64,000 nucleotides of DNA from Bursaphelenchus xylophilus. Taxonomy: Eukaryota; Nematoda; Chromadorea; Rhabditida; Aphelenchoididae. The notes under the pieces are model-generated. The model saw only the letters and a list, made by a program, of their open reading frames with translations. It had not been told where the DNA came from and did not search any database. The stretch spans positions 7,564,001-7,628,000 of the forward strand of contig CAJFCV020000004.1 in NCBI GenBank assembly GCA_904066235.2. The letters run 5' to 3'. The position numbers and the translations under genes are program-made. The first letter of the stretch is position 1. The number at the start of each line of letters is the position of its first letter. This document shows positions 32,518-43,034 of this stretch, piece by piece.

Positions 32518-35291
32518 ATGCACAAGCTCTCCCTTGTGTTTCTAGCCCTCCTTGTGGGCGCAGCTATCGGAAATTACTGTAACTCCGGTGGAGACTTCCC
32601 CGGGGGCTGCAAGGACCGTCAATCAAACCGAGACTGTCTTTTAGCCGGTGGAGAATCCAGCGAATCTCACGAATTCAAGACCACCCTCTCCGTCGTCACC
32701 ACCACCGACGTCACCATCCAATCACCCACCTATGGACAATGTTCCTGCACTTGTGAAAGCTCTGGCTCCGGCTATGGCTCCGGATCTGGTGGAAGCTCTG
32801 GCTCCGGCTCTGGCTCCGGTTCCGGATCGGGCGGAAGCTCTGGCTCCGGATCTGGTGGAAGCTCTGGCTCCGGATCTGGTGGAAGCTCTGGCTCTGGCTC
32901 CGGTTCAGGTGGAAGCTCTGGCTCTGGCGGAAGCTCTGGCTCCGGCTCTGGCTCCGGATCTGGTGGAAGCTCTGGCTCTGGCTCCGGATCTGGTGGAAGC
33001 TCTGGCTCCGGATCTGGTGAAAGCTCTGGCTCCGGATCTGGTGGAAGCTCTGGCTCTGGCGGAAGCTCTGGCTCCGGCTCTGGCTCCGGATCTGGTGGAA
33101 GCTCTGGCTCTGGCTCCGGATCTGGTGGAAGCTCTGGCTCCGGATCTGGTGAAAGTTCTGGCTCTGGATCTGGTGGAAGCTCTGGCTCTGGCTCCGGATC
33201 TGGTGAAAGCTCTGGCTCCGGATCTGGTGGAAGCTCTGGCTCTGGCTCCGGATCTGGTGAAAGCTCTGGCTCCGGATCTGGTGGAAGCTCTGGCTCTGGC
33301 TCCGGATCTGGTGGAAGCTCTGGCTCCGGATCTGGTGGAAGTTCTGGCTCTGGCTCCGGATCTGGTGGAAGTTCTGGCTCTGGCTCCGGATCTGGTGGAA
33401 GCTCTGGCTCTGGATCTGGTGGAAGTTCTGGCTCTGGCTCCGGATCTGGTGGAAGTTCTGGCTCTGGCTCCGGATCTGGTGGAAGTTCTGGCTCTGGCTC
33501 CGGATCTGGTGGAAGTTCTGGCTCTGGCTCCGGATCTGGTGGAAGTTCTGGCTCTGGCTCCGGATCTGGTGGAAGCTCTGGCTCTGGATCTGGTGGAAGT
33601 TCTGGCTCTGGCTCCGGCTCTGGCTCCGGATCTGGTGGAAGTTCTGGCTCTGGCTCCGGATCTGGCTCCGGATCTGGTGGAAGTTCTGGCTCTGGCTCCG
33701 GCTCTGGTGGAAGCTCTGGCTCCGGATCTGGCGGAAGTTCTGGCTCCGGCTCCGGATCTGGTGGAAGCTCTGGCTCCGGATCTGGTGGAAGCTCTGGCTC
33801 CGGTTCTGGATCTGGCGGAAGTTCTGGTTCTGGCTCCGGATCTGGTGGAAACTCTGGCTCTGGATCGGGAGAAGGTTCCGGATCTGGTGCAGGAGGAAGC
33901 TTTGGATACGACGACTACTGTCTCCTGCTCCAATACTTCTACAACATCAGTATCGAAATCGAGGACGTTGAGATCCGCCAAGAATGGATCCTGTTCATCG
34001 AAGAGCTCCAACTCACCGTCATCTTCGACGACACCCTCACCATCGACGAGAAGCTCGTTCTCATCTACACCAAGCTCGAAGCTTTCCTTGAGATCCATGT
34101 TGAGATCCAAGAGCTCGTCTACTACACCTACATTGAAGAATGGAGCGGATACGTTTTCGATCTTGAAGCTGTTGTTCTCTTCATCCAATACCAGTACACC
34201 TCTACCATCGTCGAACTGGACGCCTCCGGCTCCTGCATCTTGTTCGAGGCCCTCCGCAACTGCACTGCCGTCGACGCTGAATTTTCTGCCAGAATCGAGG
34301 TTCTGATTGAGGAATTGACCGTCATTCTTGAGTCCACCAGCTACACCTACAGCTACCAATTGGTGTTGATCTACGAGAAAATCGAAGCCTTCTTTGCTGA
34401 ATACAGCGAATACAAGGCTGCCATCTTGGCCATCAAAATTGAAGGTTACGGATCTTTCGCTTCCTTCTATGAAGTCATCGTCAACGTAAGTCACACAATC
34501 ACTTATCATCCATTTTTTTAGTACTGGCGTGTGGCCAACTACGAGGTCGTGGTTGGAGGTTCCGCTTCCAGCTGTGCTCTGATCGAGGTCCTCACTGAGT
34601 GCTACGAGAACACCTCCAGCGGATCCATCTCTCAACGCTCTCAGATCAAGCAATTGGTCGAGAAACTCACCGCCTACTTCGAATCTGAAGTCTCCGTCGA
34701 ACTCCGTGTCTCTTACTTCGCCGAACAGAGCTACCAATTCCTGATCCTGAACGAGTGGTCTCTGGAATTGCTGTTCTCGCTTGAGATTGACGGTTTCGGA
34801 TCCATCTACGAGTTGATCCTTGCCTTCTCTTTCGTAAGGACTATCTGAGGGTATTTCATTCATATTTTTAGGAAACAGACTGCGGCGGCTTTGACTTTGG
34901 CTCTCAAACCACCACTCCCGCCATCGAGTCCACCACCAAGGCTGTTGAGAGCACCACCCACGCCACCGGCGATTGCTCTGTCGTTTTTGATATCATCAAG
35001 TTCCAGAACAACATCACCGACCTCTCCTGGTCCATCGACCAAGCTCAACTGAGCTGGAATCAGACTGAGATCACCAGATTCTCCGCCTACGAAAAGAGAA
35101 TCTATACCGTCACCTCCAACACGACAGCCACTGCGGAGCAAATCTTTGAGAATGTCGTCAACGTCTTCAATGTCTGGACTAAGGACCAATTCTACTTGAG
35201 CCTGACCTATGACATCGTCATCCAAATCTATCACGAGACCGCTGAGCAATTCACTTGGGGTACTGTCAAACAGTTCTGCGGTTGTGCCTAA
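32518..35291 (+). CDS. Core gene copy 2: secreted modular protein with giant Ser-Gly tract
   Basis: Exons 32518-34485, 34522-34833 and 34872-35291; 899 aa. Signal peptide (residues 1-18), a Cys-bearing N-terminal region ending CSCTCE at about 80, a Ser-Gly tract at about 81-461, then four Cys-led helix-rich modules of about 100 residues, ending CGCA. Ser-Gly runs are the attachment sites for chondroitin or heparan sulphate, so a secreted proteoglycan core is a sensible guess; alternatively the tract is a flexible spacer. The intact paralogues have only about 35 residues there. Codons in the modules are the C/G-ending ones used by highly expressed nematode genes. Introns are 36 and 38 bp. Poly(A) signal near 35327. 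I do not recognise the modules from any named family. Confidence 0.85.
32758..33899 (+). repeat. Coding minisatellite, 24/30-bp units (Ser-Gly tract)
   Basis: About 1.14 kb of near-perfect tandem units: a 30-bp type (GGAAGCTCTGGCTCTGGC plus CTCCGGATCTGGT-like end, coding GSSGSGSGSG) alternating with a 24-bp type (GSSGSGSG). All unit lengths are multiples of three, so growth or shrinkage keeps frame. Because no unit contains a stop in any of several frames, long antisense and frame-shifted open frames arise here that are not genes. Confidence 0.93.
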
Positions 35292-35379
35292 AACTAAAGT
35301 TCAATGTTATACGAATGTTCTTTGATAAATAAATCATGCATCAGAAAAGAAACACAAAAGAATTTTTACAGGATTCTTC

Positions 35380-35905
35380 TTACTTCAGTGCCTTGATCAG
35401 TGCTTCTATTGTCGGATGCTTTTGTCGGTGAATGGCCCGATGCCAGGCTTCGACATTGTTTTTTGTCCTAGGTAAAGCAACTGTGGTATACTCATAACAG
35501 TTCCAAAATAAAATTTCAAACAAAGGAATCTGCTTTCTCCTGAAAGTAGACCTGGAAAGCCAATCCTTGTTCTTTCCATGTAGTCTTTCATCAGAAGCAG
35601 TAGCCTTGTTGCGTCGTTACCCAGAAGGTCACGGAATTTGATCAACAGCCGTTCGAAAAAATATTCGATGTGTTCAGGCTTCGCGAATGGTAAGGCCATA
35701 AGATGTCGGATGAATCTGGCGAAGATGAAGTTGTTTTTATTATATAATCCCGTTTGGCGAACTCGTCGACCTTTCTCTTCACACATTGGCGAAAATGGAA
35801 ATGACATCCATGAACTGATACTTGTCTGCCATACACGTCGTGGATTGCTTGCTTAGACGCCATTTCAAAATCCACGATTACCCTTTCGGGCGGAGAACTA
35901 ACTAT
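35380..35905 (-). pseudogene. MULE-type transposase relic
   Basis: On the minus strand three pieces in different frames follow one another: PPERVIVDFEMASKQAIHDV then VHGCHFHFRQCVKRKVDE; GLYNKNNFIFARFIRHLMAL followed by PFAKPEHIEYFFE; and NNVEAWHRAIHRQKHPTIEA ending LIKALK and a stop. The order D-F-E, CHFHF, the ALxF region and N-N-x-E-x-W-H is that of Mutator-like (MULE) transposases. At least two frameshifts and loss of the N-terminal half make it inactive. No terminal repeats were found. It sits just beyond core copy 2, at the centre of the inverted duplication. Confidence 0.82.
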
Positions 35906-36824
35906 ACTGCCTTACTGAGCGTTGGAAGACTATGGGATTGATATATTACACATTACTCATTAAGCCAGTGTTTGTAACACTAGGGCGAAGCTCTCGCATA
36001 GAAAAAATAGCATATTTAAAAAGTAAGTACACTTCCATGCACGGAATTTTAAGGCGATTCGGGCAAGATGCTGCATGTTACTGTTTAAAACACGTTTTTT
36101 CTATGCTTGGAGAACCCTGGCTACACGAAAAATCAAACTGCTTCATTTTTCTTTAAACTTGGAAAACTATAGCTACGTACCATTCTAAGAAACTTTCCCG
36201 TTAACTTTTTTCCGAAATCTTACTGTACTTTGGGTTACGGTAACATGACTCGTTTTGTCATAACTCGAGAACCGGATGTCGTAGCGGGACGGGGTCTTTA
36301 CCAGTATGTTCAGCGTGACAAAAGACGGCTTTTTGTTAGCTACACCAAGTTTCGAAAACGCCGGGAAGTGACCAAAAAATTTGAATATTTATGCAAAAAT
36401 TCAAAAATATGTAAATTTCTCGAAAATTTAACCCAAATTATGCTCATTTTTATTTGATGTGTCTAAAATAGAAGTCATAACGGTTCCAACGATGTAAAAA
36501 ACTTGAGCGCGCGAACCGAGCTGTCTGAGAACGGGCTGTTTGAAGTTGGGGCACCCAGTCACGAATGAGCAAAAAATCGGAGTAAACCGCATAAAATCAT
36601 TGTTAAATGGCAAGAATGGAAAGTAAATTTTGTTATTACATCGTATCGGTCACAATAGAAGATTTTCCACATAATTTTCATTAATTTGCATATTTTGGAA
36701 TTTCTTGCATTTACGGCTGCATCAGCCGCCAGGTAGGCGTGGACATGGGAAAAAATCGATTTTGAGTTTTTTACATTAAAATGACTGTTGGAAGGTGCTA
36801 AGCAAAAGCGAACAATATTTTCTC

Positions 36825-37690
36825 ATTCAAAGTACCATAACTCCAAAACCCTCCCTTTTATTTTTCTAAATTTTTGATATGTTGTTACACATATGTCAAG
36901 GTGTTCTTGAAAGGTTTCAAAAGTTGAGACAAGTTGAATGCCGGAAAGTTATATTGAACATGGTATCTTGACATTTCTCATAGCGGTCGAAGGCTACATC
37001 CTAGAACAAAACTGTCAATTACAAAAATGTTCCCCATGGTTGAAAACGTATATTGGCAAGGTTTGCGGTTGTCCTGCACCAATTTTAGAAAAAACAAAAT
37101 TTTGATATACCGTACCGGCAACTTTAAAAGTGCCATAACTCCAAAACCCCCCCTTTTATTTTTCTAAATTTTTGATATGTTGTTCCGTACTTGTCAACGT
37201 ATTTTTCTGAGGTTTCAAAAGTTGAGACAAGTAGAATGCCAAAGAGTTACATTACACATGGTATCTGGGTCATTTTCGAAGTAGGCGAAGACTACATCCT
37301 ACAGAAAAAGTGTCAATTACAAAAATGTTCGCCATGGTCCAAAACGTACTTTGGCAATTTTTGCGGGTCTTCTACACCCATTTCGAAAAAAATGATTTTT
37401 TGATATACCGTACCGGCAACATTCAAAGTACCGTAACTCCAAAACCCCCCCCTTTTATTTTCGCGCATTTTTGATATGTTGTTACATACGTGTCAAAGTG
37501 TTTTTAAGAGGTTTCAAAAGTTGAGACAAGTTCTCTGAAAAAAAGTTACATTCAATATGGTACCTTGGTATTTTTCAAAGTAGTCGAAGGCAACATCCTA
37601 CGGCAAAGTTGTCAATTATGAAAATGTTCCCCAGGGTCGAAAACGTAAACCAGCAAAGTTTCACCCCTTTACTCTTCGTGGTTTTTACAT
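36825..37690. repeat. Tandem repeat, about 2.9 copies of 298 bp
   Basis: The phrase AACTCCAAAACC with a C-rich run and TTTTATTTT starts at 36838, 37136 and 37434, exactly 298 bp apart. Each unit also has GGTTTCAAAAGTTGAGACAA, CAATTACAAAAATGTTC-like and TGATATACCGTACCGGCAAC at matching places. Divergence between units is moderate. Looks like a small satellite; no coding content. Confidence 0.88.
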
Positions 37691-38045
37691 ACGAACCCAA
37701 TCTTTCTAAAAATTGTACGTACCGTAACCCCCGTATACGGTAATTTCTGAAACTAAAAATTCGCGCTGACGTTCAGCTATCATAGTACAACAACCATGCA
37801 AAATATCAAAAGATTCTGAGTCGGTCGTTTTTTCGAAATGTCCGGCCCTTGTTATGAGAAGCTTCAATCTGTGAAAAACTCTCTTTTAAATCTAACGGGG
37901 CAGCCTGCTCTTGGTAAAAATACCTTTTCTTGACAAATTCCATGTTGTCTTCACCCAGAAAACATTAGAAATCTTGAACATTGGCGAAAAACAAAAAATT
38001 CTTCTGGAGCAGGAAATCCTGGGTCAACTGTTCCCCCGAAACCCT

Positions 38046-38069
38046 GCACCGAATTCCAAAATTCGGTGC
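38046..38069. repeat. Perfect 10-bp stem, 4-base loop hairpin
   Basis: GCACCGAATT at 38046-38055 and its exact complement at 38060-38069 enclose CCAA. Short stems with GCACCGA- or GGTGC-like words recur in the next 150 bp, so this may be part of a degenerate repeat, not a regulatory element. Confidence 0.6.
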
Positions 38070-38478
38070 TGACTTAAGACTTTGTGCACCGATTAAAAAA
38101 AACGGGAGCTGCGTTTAGAAAAATGCACAGGATTTCGGAATTGGGTGCCGAGAAAAAATTAAGTCGAGGCCAATTTTTCGATTTGGGCGTCGACTTTTTT
38201 GTGCACCAAATATCGCGATTTGGGAAATTTTTTTTTAACTCTTACATATATGACCACCTTTACCTCAAAATAGGTGATACACGACCAATCTTATTATTTC
38301 AACTAACTAAGCCTTCTCCTGGCCCGCTTATGCTTACAACGACGAGCCGGAGCGATCCATAGTATCGTTGACCCGAACCGCTAACCCGAAAAGTCGTAGC
38401 GGGGTAAAAATTCTCTCGTATTTCTTTTTTGATGCCTGATTTATTTAACAAAAAACATTGTAGCATTACACTTTAGCT

Positions 38479-40268
38479 TTAGGCGCAAGCGCAGAACTGT
38501 TTGACGGTTCCCCAAGTGTATTGCTCAGCGGTCTCGTGATAGATCTGGATGACGATGTCATAGGTCAGGCTCAAGTAGAATTGGTCCTTAGTCCAGACGT
38601 TGAAGACGTTGACGACATTCTCAAAGATTTGCTCCGAAGTGGCAGTCGTGTTGGAGGTGACGGTGTAGATCCTCTTTTCGTAGGCGGAGAATCTGGTGAT
38701 CTCAGTCTGATTCCAGCTCAGTTGAGCTTGGTCGATGGACCAGGAGAGATCGGTGATGTTGTTCTGGAACTTGATGATATCCAAGACGACAGAGCAGTCG
38801 CCGGTGGCGTGGGTGGTGCTCTCAACAGCCTCGGTGGTGGACTCGATGGCGGGAGTGGTCGTTTGGGAGCCAAAGTCAAAGCCGCCGCAGTCTTTTTCCT
38901 AAAAACATGAATGAAATACCCTCAGATAGCCCTTACGAAAGAGAAGGCAAGGATCAGCTCGTAGATGGATCCGAATCCGTCGATCTCAAGCGAGAAGATC
39001 AATTCCAAGGACCACTGGTTGAGGATCAGGAATTGGTAGCTCTGTTCGACGAAGTAAGAGACACGGAGTTCGACGGAGACTTCAGATTCGAAGTAGGCGG
39101 TGAGTTTCTCGACCAACTGCTTGATCTGAGAGCGTTGAGAGATGGATCCGCTGGAGGTGTTCTCGTAGCACTCAGTGAGGACCTCGATCAGAGCACAGCT
39201 GGAAGCGGAACCTCCAACCACGACCTCGTAGTTGGCCACACGCCAGTACTAAAAAAATGGATGATAAGTGATTGTGTGACTTACGTTGACGATGACTTCA
39301 TAGAAGGAAGCGAAAGATCCATAGCCTTCAATTTCGATGGCCAAGATGGCAGCCTCGTATTCGCTGTATTCAGCAAAGAAGGCTTCGATTTTCTCGTAGA
39401 TCAACACCAATTGGTAGCTGTAGGTGTAGCTGGTGGACTCAAGAATGACGGTCAATTCCTCAATCAGAACCTCGATTCTGGTAGAAAATTCAGCGTCGAC
39501 GGCAGTGCAGTTGCGGAGAGCCTCGAACAAGATGCAGGAGCCGGAGGCGTCCAGTTCGACGATGGTAGAGGTGTACTGGTATTGGATGAAGAGAACAACA
39601 GCTTCAAGATCGAAGACGTATCCGCTCCATTCTTCAATGTAGGTGTAGTAGACGAGCTCTTGGATCTCAACATGGATCTCAAGGAAAGCTTGGAGCTTGG
39701 TGTAGATGAGAACGAGCTTCTCGTCGATGGTGAGGGTCTTGTCGAAGATGACGGTGAGTTGGAGCTCTTCGATGAACAGGATCCATTCCTGGCGGATCTC
39801 AACGTCCTCGATTTCGATGCTGATGTTGTAGAAGTATTGGAGCAGGAGACAGTAGTCGCCGTATCCAAAGCTTCCTCCTGCACCAGATCCGGAACCTCCT
39901 TCCAATCCAGATCCAGAACCTTCTTCGGATCCAGAGCCGGAGCTTTCGTATGATCCGGAGCCGGAGCCTTCATCAGATCCGGAGTTTTCACAACTGCAGG
40001 AGCATTCTCCGTAGGTGGACGATTGGATGGTGACGTCGGTGGAGGAGAGGACGGAGAGGGTGGTCTTGGATTCGTGAGATTCGCTGGAGCCGCTGTTGGC
40101 AGAGGACTTATCAGAAGAGTCTTCGGATGAGTCTCCACCGGATAAAAGACAGTCTCGGTTCGACTGACGGTCCTTACAGTCCCCGGGGAAGTCTCCACCG
40201 GAGTTACAGTAATTTCCGACAGCTGCGCCCACAAGGAGGGCTAGGAACACAAGGGAAAGCTTTTGCAT
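38479..40268 (-). CDS. Core gene copy 3: secreted four-module Ser-Gly protein
   Basis: Exons (minus strand) 39285-40268, 38937-39248 and 38479-38898; 571 aa. Signal peptide MQKLSLVFLALLVGAAVG (1-18); Cys at 21, 31 and 40; Ser/Asp/Glu-rich stretch; CSCSC at about 89-93; acidic Ser-Gly tract at about 96-135 (DEGSGSG, EEGSGSG), which is a good context for xylosyltransferase and hence glycosaminoglycan chains; four modules starting at Cys140, Cys244, Cys346 and Cys466. Each module has an acidic amphipathic pattern such as LFIEEL, LVLIYTKLQAF and a Gly-aromatic segment before the next Cys. N-glycosylation sites occur (NIS, NCT, NIT, NQT). Introns are 36 and 38 bp. Likely a secreted, abundant extracellular protein; function unknown. 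Confidence 0.86.
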
Positions 40269-40279
40269 TTTGAATGCGA

Positions 40280-40339
40280 TTCTTCGGCTTCGAGGTCGAA
40301 GAATTGTTGCTTTCAATGAGCTGTGGCCGAGCTTATATA
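40280..40339 (-). promoter_or_regulatory. TATA box and 5' palindrome of core copy 3
   Basis: On the minus strand TATATAAG (40332-40339) precedes the 24-bp palindrome (40280-40303), which ends 11 bases before the ATG. Homology with the promoters of copies 1 and 2 continues upstream to about 40,480. Confidence 0.7.
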
Positions 40340-40697
40340 CGAAGTAAATTCGCATAAATTTCACGGATTTGCATTGATTTTGCTGTCCTGACTTTGAGAC
40401 AGACGGGTGGCAAGGCTGGCTCGAGGATTAACTCTTGCGTTTCCGGGAGTTGCTTGATACGTTTATTGCTGACACGTTTTGTTCGAGCCTCGTTTGTACA
40501 TATTCGAGTAAGGATTAACCCTGGCATGTTTTTGGCGACATCAGAGATCGTTGCTGTTTATGCTAAACCCTTGGATTGCAATTGAATGAAATCGCCGTAG
40601 AGAGAATACGAAATTTTTATTGAATTATAACACATTTAGAAACGTATGTTTTTGGTTGGCCAGTTCGTTTGGCTTTGTAGAGATGATTGGTCCTTTA

Positions 40698-41224
40698 TTA
40701 GCAGCAACAGCACTTTTGGCTTGGAGCGGTGAAACATCCAGCTCCACATTGGGACTTGGGTTTGCAACAGACGGCGACACAATCAACCTTTACACATTCG
40801 CCATTCAAGCAGACGCAGTGTTGGACTGAAAACGGCCATAGCATTGCAAAAAAGTTTTTTTTGAACCTATGAGTTGTAATCACAGTAACGGCGCTTAGAT
40901 TCTTTTACATACACCCATTGTCTGTAACTAGGCTGCGCTTCAATTCCTAAAAATTTTACACACACTTTGCAGGTCTAATCGATATTAAATGACCTTATAG
41001 CGGAGAGAGTACGAAAGTTTACGAGTGCAGGGAGAGCGTGTAAAAGACGTTTTTGTGGCTTTTCCTCTTCAAATCACAAAATTACGGTTTTTTGTCTTAT
41101 GAAATCTTGTGTAAATTAATTTCGTGCGGATTCCTAACAAAATTTACTAACCTTGTTGACTAACTGTCTTCTGGCAGCAAGGCTCCGGGCACTTCTGAGA
41201 GTTGCAACACACTGGCTCTGGCAT
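40698..41224 (-). CDS. Metallothionein-like Cys-rich protein B (right arm)
   Basis: Exons (minus strand) 41152-41224 and 40698-40825; 66 aa with 17 cysteines. The inverted twin of the gene at 30440. Differences are few: S for G at residue 22, N for D and Q for E in the second half, and a terminal KCCCC in place of KCRCC. Exon sizes (73 and 128 nt) are identical. Cysteine spacing is fully conserved while some neighbouring residues changed, which supports selection on the metal-binding or disulfide pattern. It lies between core copy 3 and a divergently oriented decayed gene, and shares the upstream TGATAA site (TTATCA at 41318-41323). Confidence 0.75.
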
Positions 41225-42362
41225 TGCTCGGACCGAACGTTGATGGGAAAGCGGAGAAGAACGAAATTTAGATAGATGATATCTTTGCAATAATTTGGTT
41301 CCTTTAAATAGTGCAAATTATCAGTTCTATCCGAGCATCATGTTTTGAAATATGATGACAAAAGCTGTGGTTTGGAGCAATTTTTGTGCCTACAAAGCAT
41401 TGGATGATAACATTTTTTAGATTGCTCGCTTTCGCAAGCGGAAATTTAGCTAAAATTTTGGGTAATATGCGGGAAACCAAATATCCCTGATTTCAGCATG
41501 GAATCATGGCCAAGATGAGAACTGCAACACAAAATTTATCTAAACATTAAATACTTTTTTACCGTATTGAATCATAGATTATATGTCAAAATTAAGGAAG
41601 TCTATGTTATGCGTACTCTTTCAATTTTCTGCCTTCTAAGTCTGCAAAGATTCGCTTGATTCTAAACTTTCTTCTCTGTGTTTTATGCCCTTATCGGTGA
41701 ATTGTTTGGTTCTCAAGCGGAAAAACCATCAATACTTTGTGGTTCGACCTCAGGACTGATATCGAATTTACAAACAACAAAAGACTTGATTCCCTTTCGC
41801 CAAAGTCAAGGAGTTAATAAAAGAATTGTGATGTTTGCCGCAATGGTCACATACTTACCGCTCGTGCTGTATTTAGTTATGTGCATCTTTACACACAGTT
41901 TTCTGCAGGAAATGTTGTTGTGAGATCGAACCACAAAGCACCTGTTGACTCTCCGGCTAACAATCACGCGATTATCTGATAAGGTCACAAATCACAACGA
42001 GGAAAGAGTAAAGCTTATTCATGCTCTTGCAGGTTGCAGGGCAGAGAAAGAGAAGAAAATTTGCATTAAATTCAATTTTTGTTGCGCTTGTTTTCCGAAC
42101 GGCCTTGATCTTAACTATCTCGAAAAACCAGTGGCGAAATTAAACGGCACTCATAAGGTATTCAAAAATCTTATCAATCCATTATTTGTAGCCACCAAAT
42201 CAGACATAAAAACCACTCCTAACCATACGTCATATCAGCATATTTTGAAATACAATGCCGAAACGGAGTTGATAATTTGCGCTGTTTAAAGGAACCAAAT
42301 AACTGCAAAGGCATCAAACATCTTAACTTAATGCTCTTTTGTTTCAACGTCCGATCAAAACC
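41225..42362. other. Divergent promoter region, right arm
   Basis: Lies between metallothionein-like gene B (leftward) and the decayed gene at 42363 (rightward). Both sides carry a TGATAA site and a TTTAAAGGAACCAAAT box near their starts (42270-42275 on the right). Mirrored phrases TGTGGTTCGACCTC near 41,740 and GAGATCGAACCACA near 41,924 show an internal palindrome. No further gene seen. Confidence 0.6.
41318..41323 (-). promoter_or_regulatory. GATA site upstream of metallothionein-like gene B
   Basis: TGATAA on the minus strand, 94 bases before the ATG and in the same sequence context as at the left-arm gene. Intestinal GATA-factor control is inferred from Caenorhabditis metallothionein genes. 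Confidence 0.5.
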
Positions 42363-42643
42363 ATATCAGAGCCAGACGCCCATGAGCCCGCGGGATCCAC
42401 GAAGACCTGCGGCCCGCTGGCTCCTGATCAGAGTAAGCCGATTCATGCTTCCACTTTTTAAAAGAAAATCATATCAACTCCAATTTAGCCAAACTCCGCA
42501 CTTGCGGAAACGGCAAGTGTGTCAAAAAAATTGACCGCGCCATCCTTTGTAAGCCGGATTTAAATTTGCAGATGGCTACTGCACTGTACCAGTCAAGTGC
42601 TGCTGCGAATTGCAGAGCAGCAAGGCGTTTTAAACAATGTTAA
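42363..42643 (+). pseudogene. Decayed Cys-rich paralogue (right arm)
   Basis: Two exon-like parts, 42363-42432 and 42489-42643, with a GTAAGC donor and a TTTAG acceptor. The position of the start codon reads ATA in place of ATG. The first part would code SEPDAHEPAGSTKTCGPLAP; the second TCGNGKCVKKIDRAILCKP, like CLDGECVKVDCVAVCCKP of the metallothionein-like genes, then only after a frame change DGYCTVPVKCCC. So start loss and a frameshift are both present. It shares promoter features with the metallothionein-like genes and runs divergently from gene B. The remaining spacer to 43034 is non-coding. Confidence 0.68.
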
Positions 42644-43034
42644 GGCCTCAAACTTTTTTGTTCGATTTCATGGCCATTTAAATTTCTTGTCCAAGACAAT
42701 TATCACATCACAGGTGAACACCAGCTGTCTCGCCTGACGATACTTTTTATAGAGGATTCCTATCCTTTTGAAGCAGAGTGTATGTAACCCGGGCCTATCA
42801 GGCCGGTCTATTGAAAATAAGCCATATCAAAAAAGTGCAATACTTGTAAAATCTTTGGTCGCATTTTGCTTTAACTCGGTATAAAATCGAAGGCTAAAGG
42901 CATTTTAATTCCCCGCTAGATATTTAAGACCATTAAAAACATTTAGGTTCCACAACTTTGACAAAATTCTCTCGTATTTCTTTTTTGATGCCTGATTTAT
43001 TTAACAAAAAACATTGTAGCATTACACTTTAGCT

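Larger units (their letters stand above)
35906..38478. other. Unduplicated centre of the inverted repeat
   Basis: AT-rich DNA without genes. It holds a three-copy 298-bp tandem repeat (36825-37690), loosely related phrases around 36,230-36,300 (CATAACTCGAGAACCGG), and a perfect short hairpin at 38046. The minus-strand end of core copy 3 starts at its right edge. Confidence 0.6.

Noticed and set aside
32648..34306. 552-codon plus frame rich in Ala-Leu-Ala-Pro within core copy 2
   Set aside because: Frame-shifted reading of the same 24/30-bp repeat; no start context and not conserved in the paralogues beyond repeat composition.
32905..34863. 652-codon open frame on the minus strand across core copy 2
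   Set aside because: It is the antisense of the Ser-Gly minisatellite and codon-biased modules; it ignores the introns and has an Arg-Thr-Ser repeat that mirrors the sense repeat.
36825..37690. CRISPR-like or satellite array at the locus centre
   Set aside because: Period is 298 bp without short constant repeats and unique spacers, and the genome is eukaryotic; it is a plain tandem repeat.
38907..39953. 348-codon plus frame opposite core copy 3 (similar ones opposite copies 1, 2 and 4)
   Set aside because: Antisense shadows of highly biased coding sequence. They run straight through the verified introns of the sense gene.
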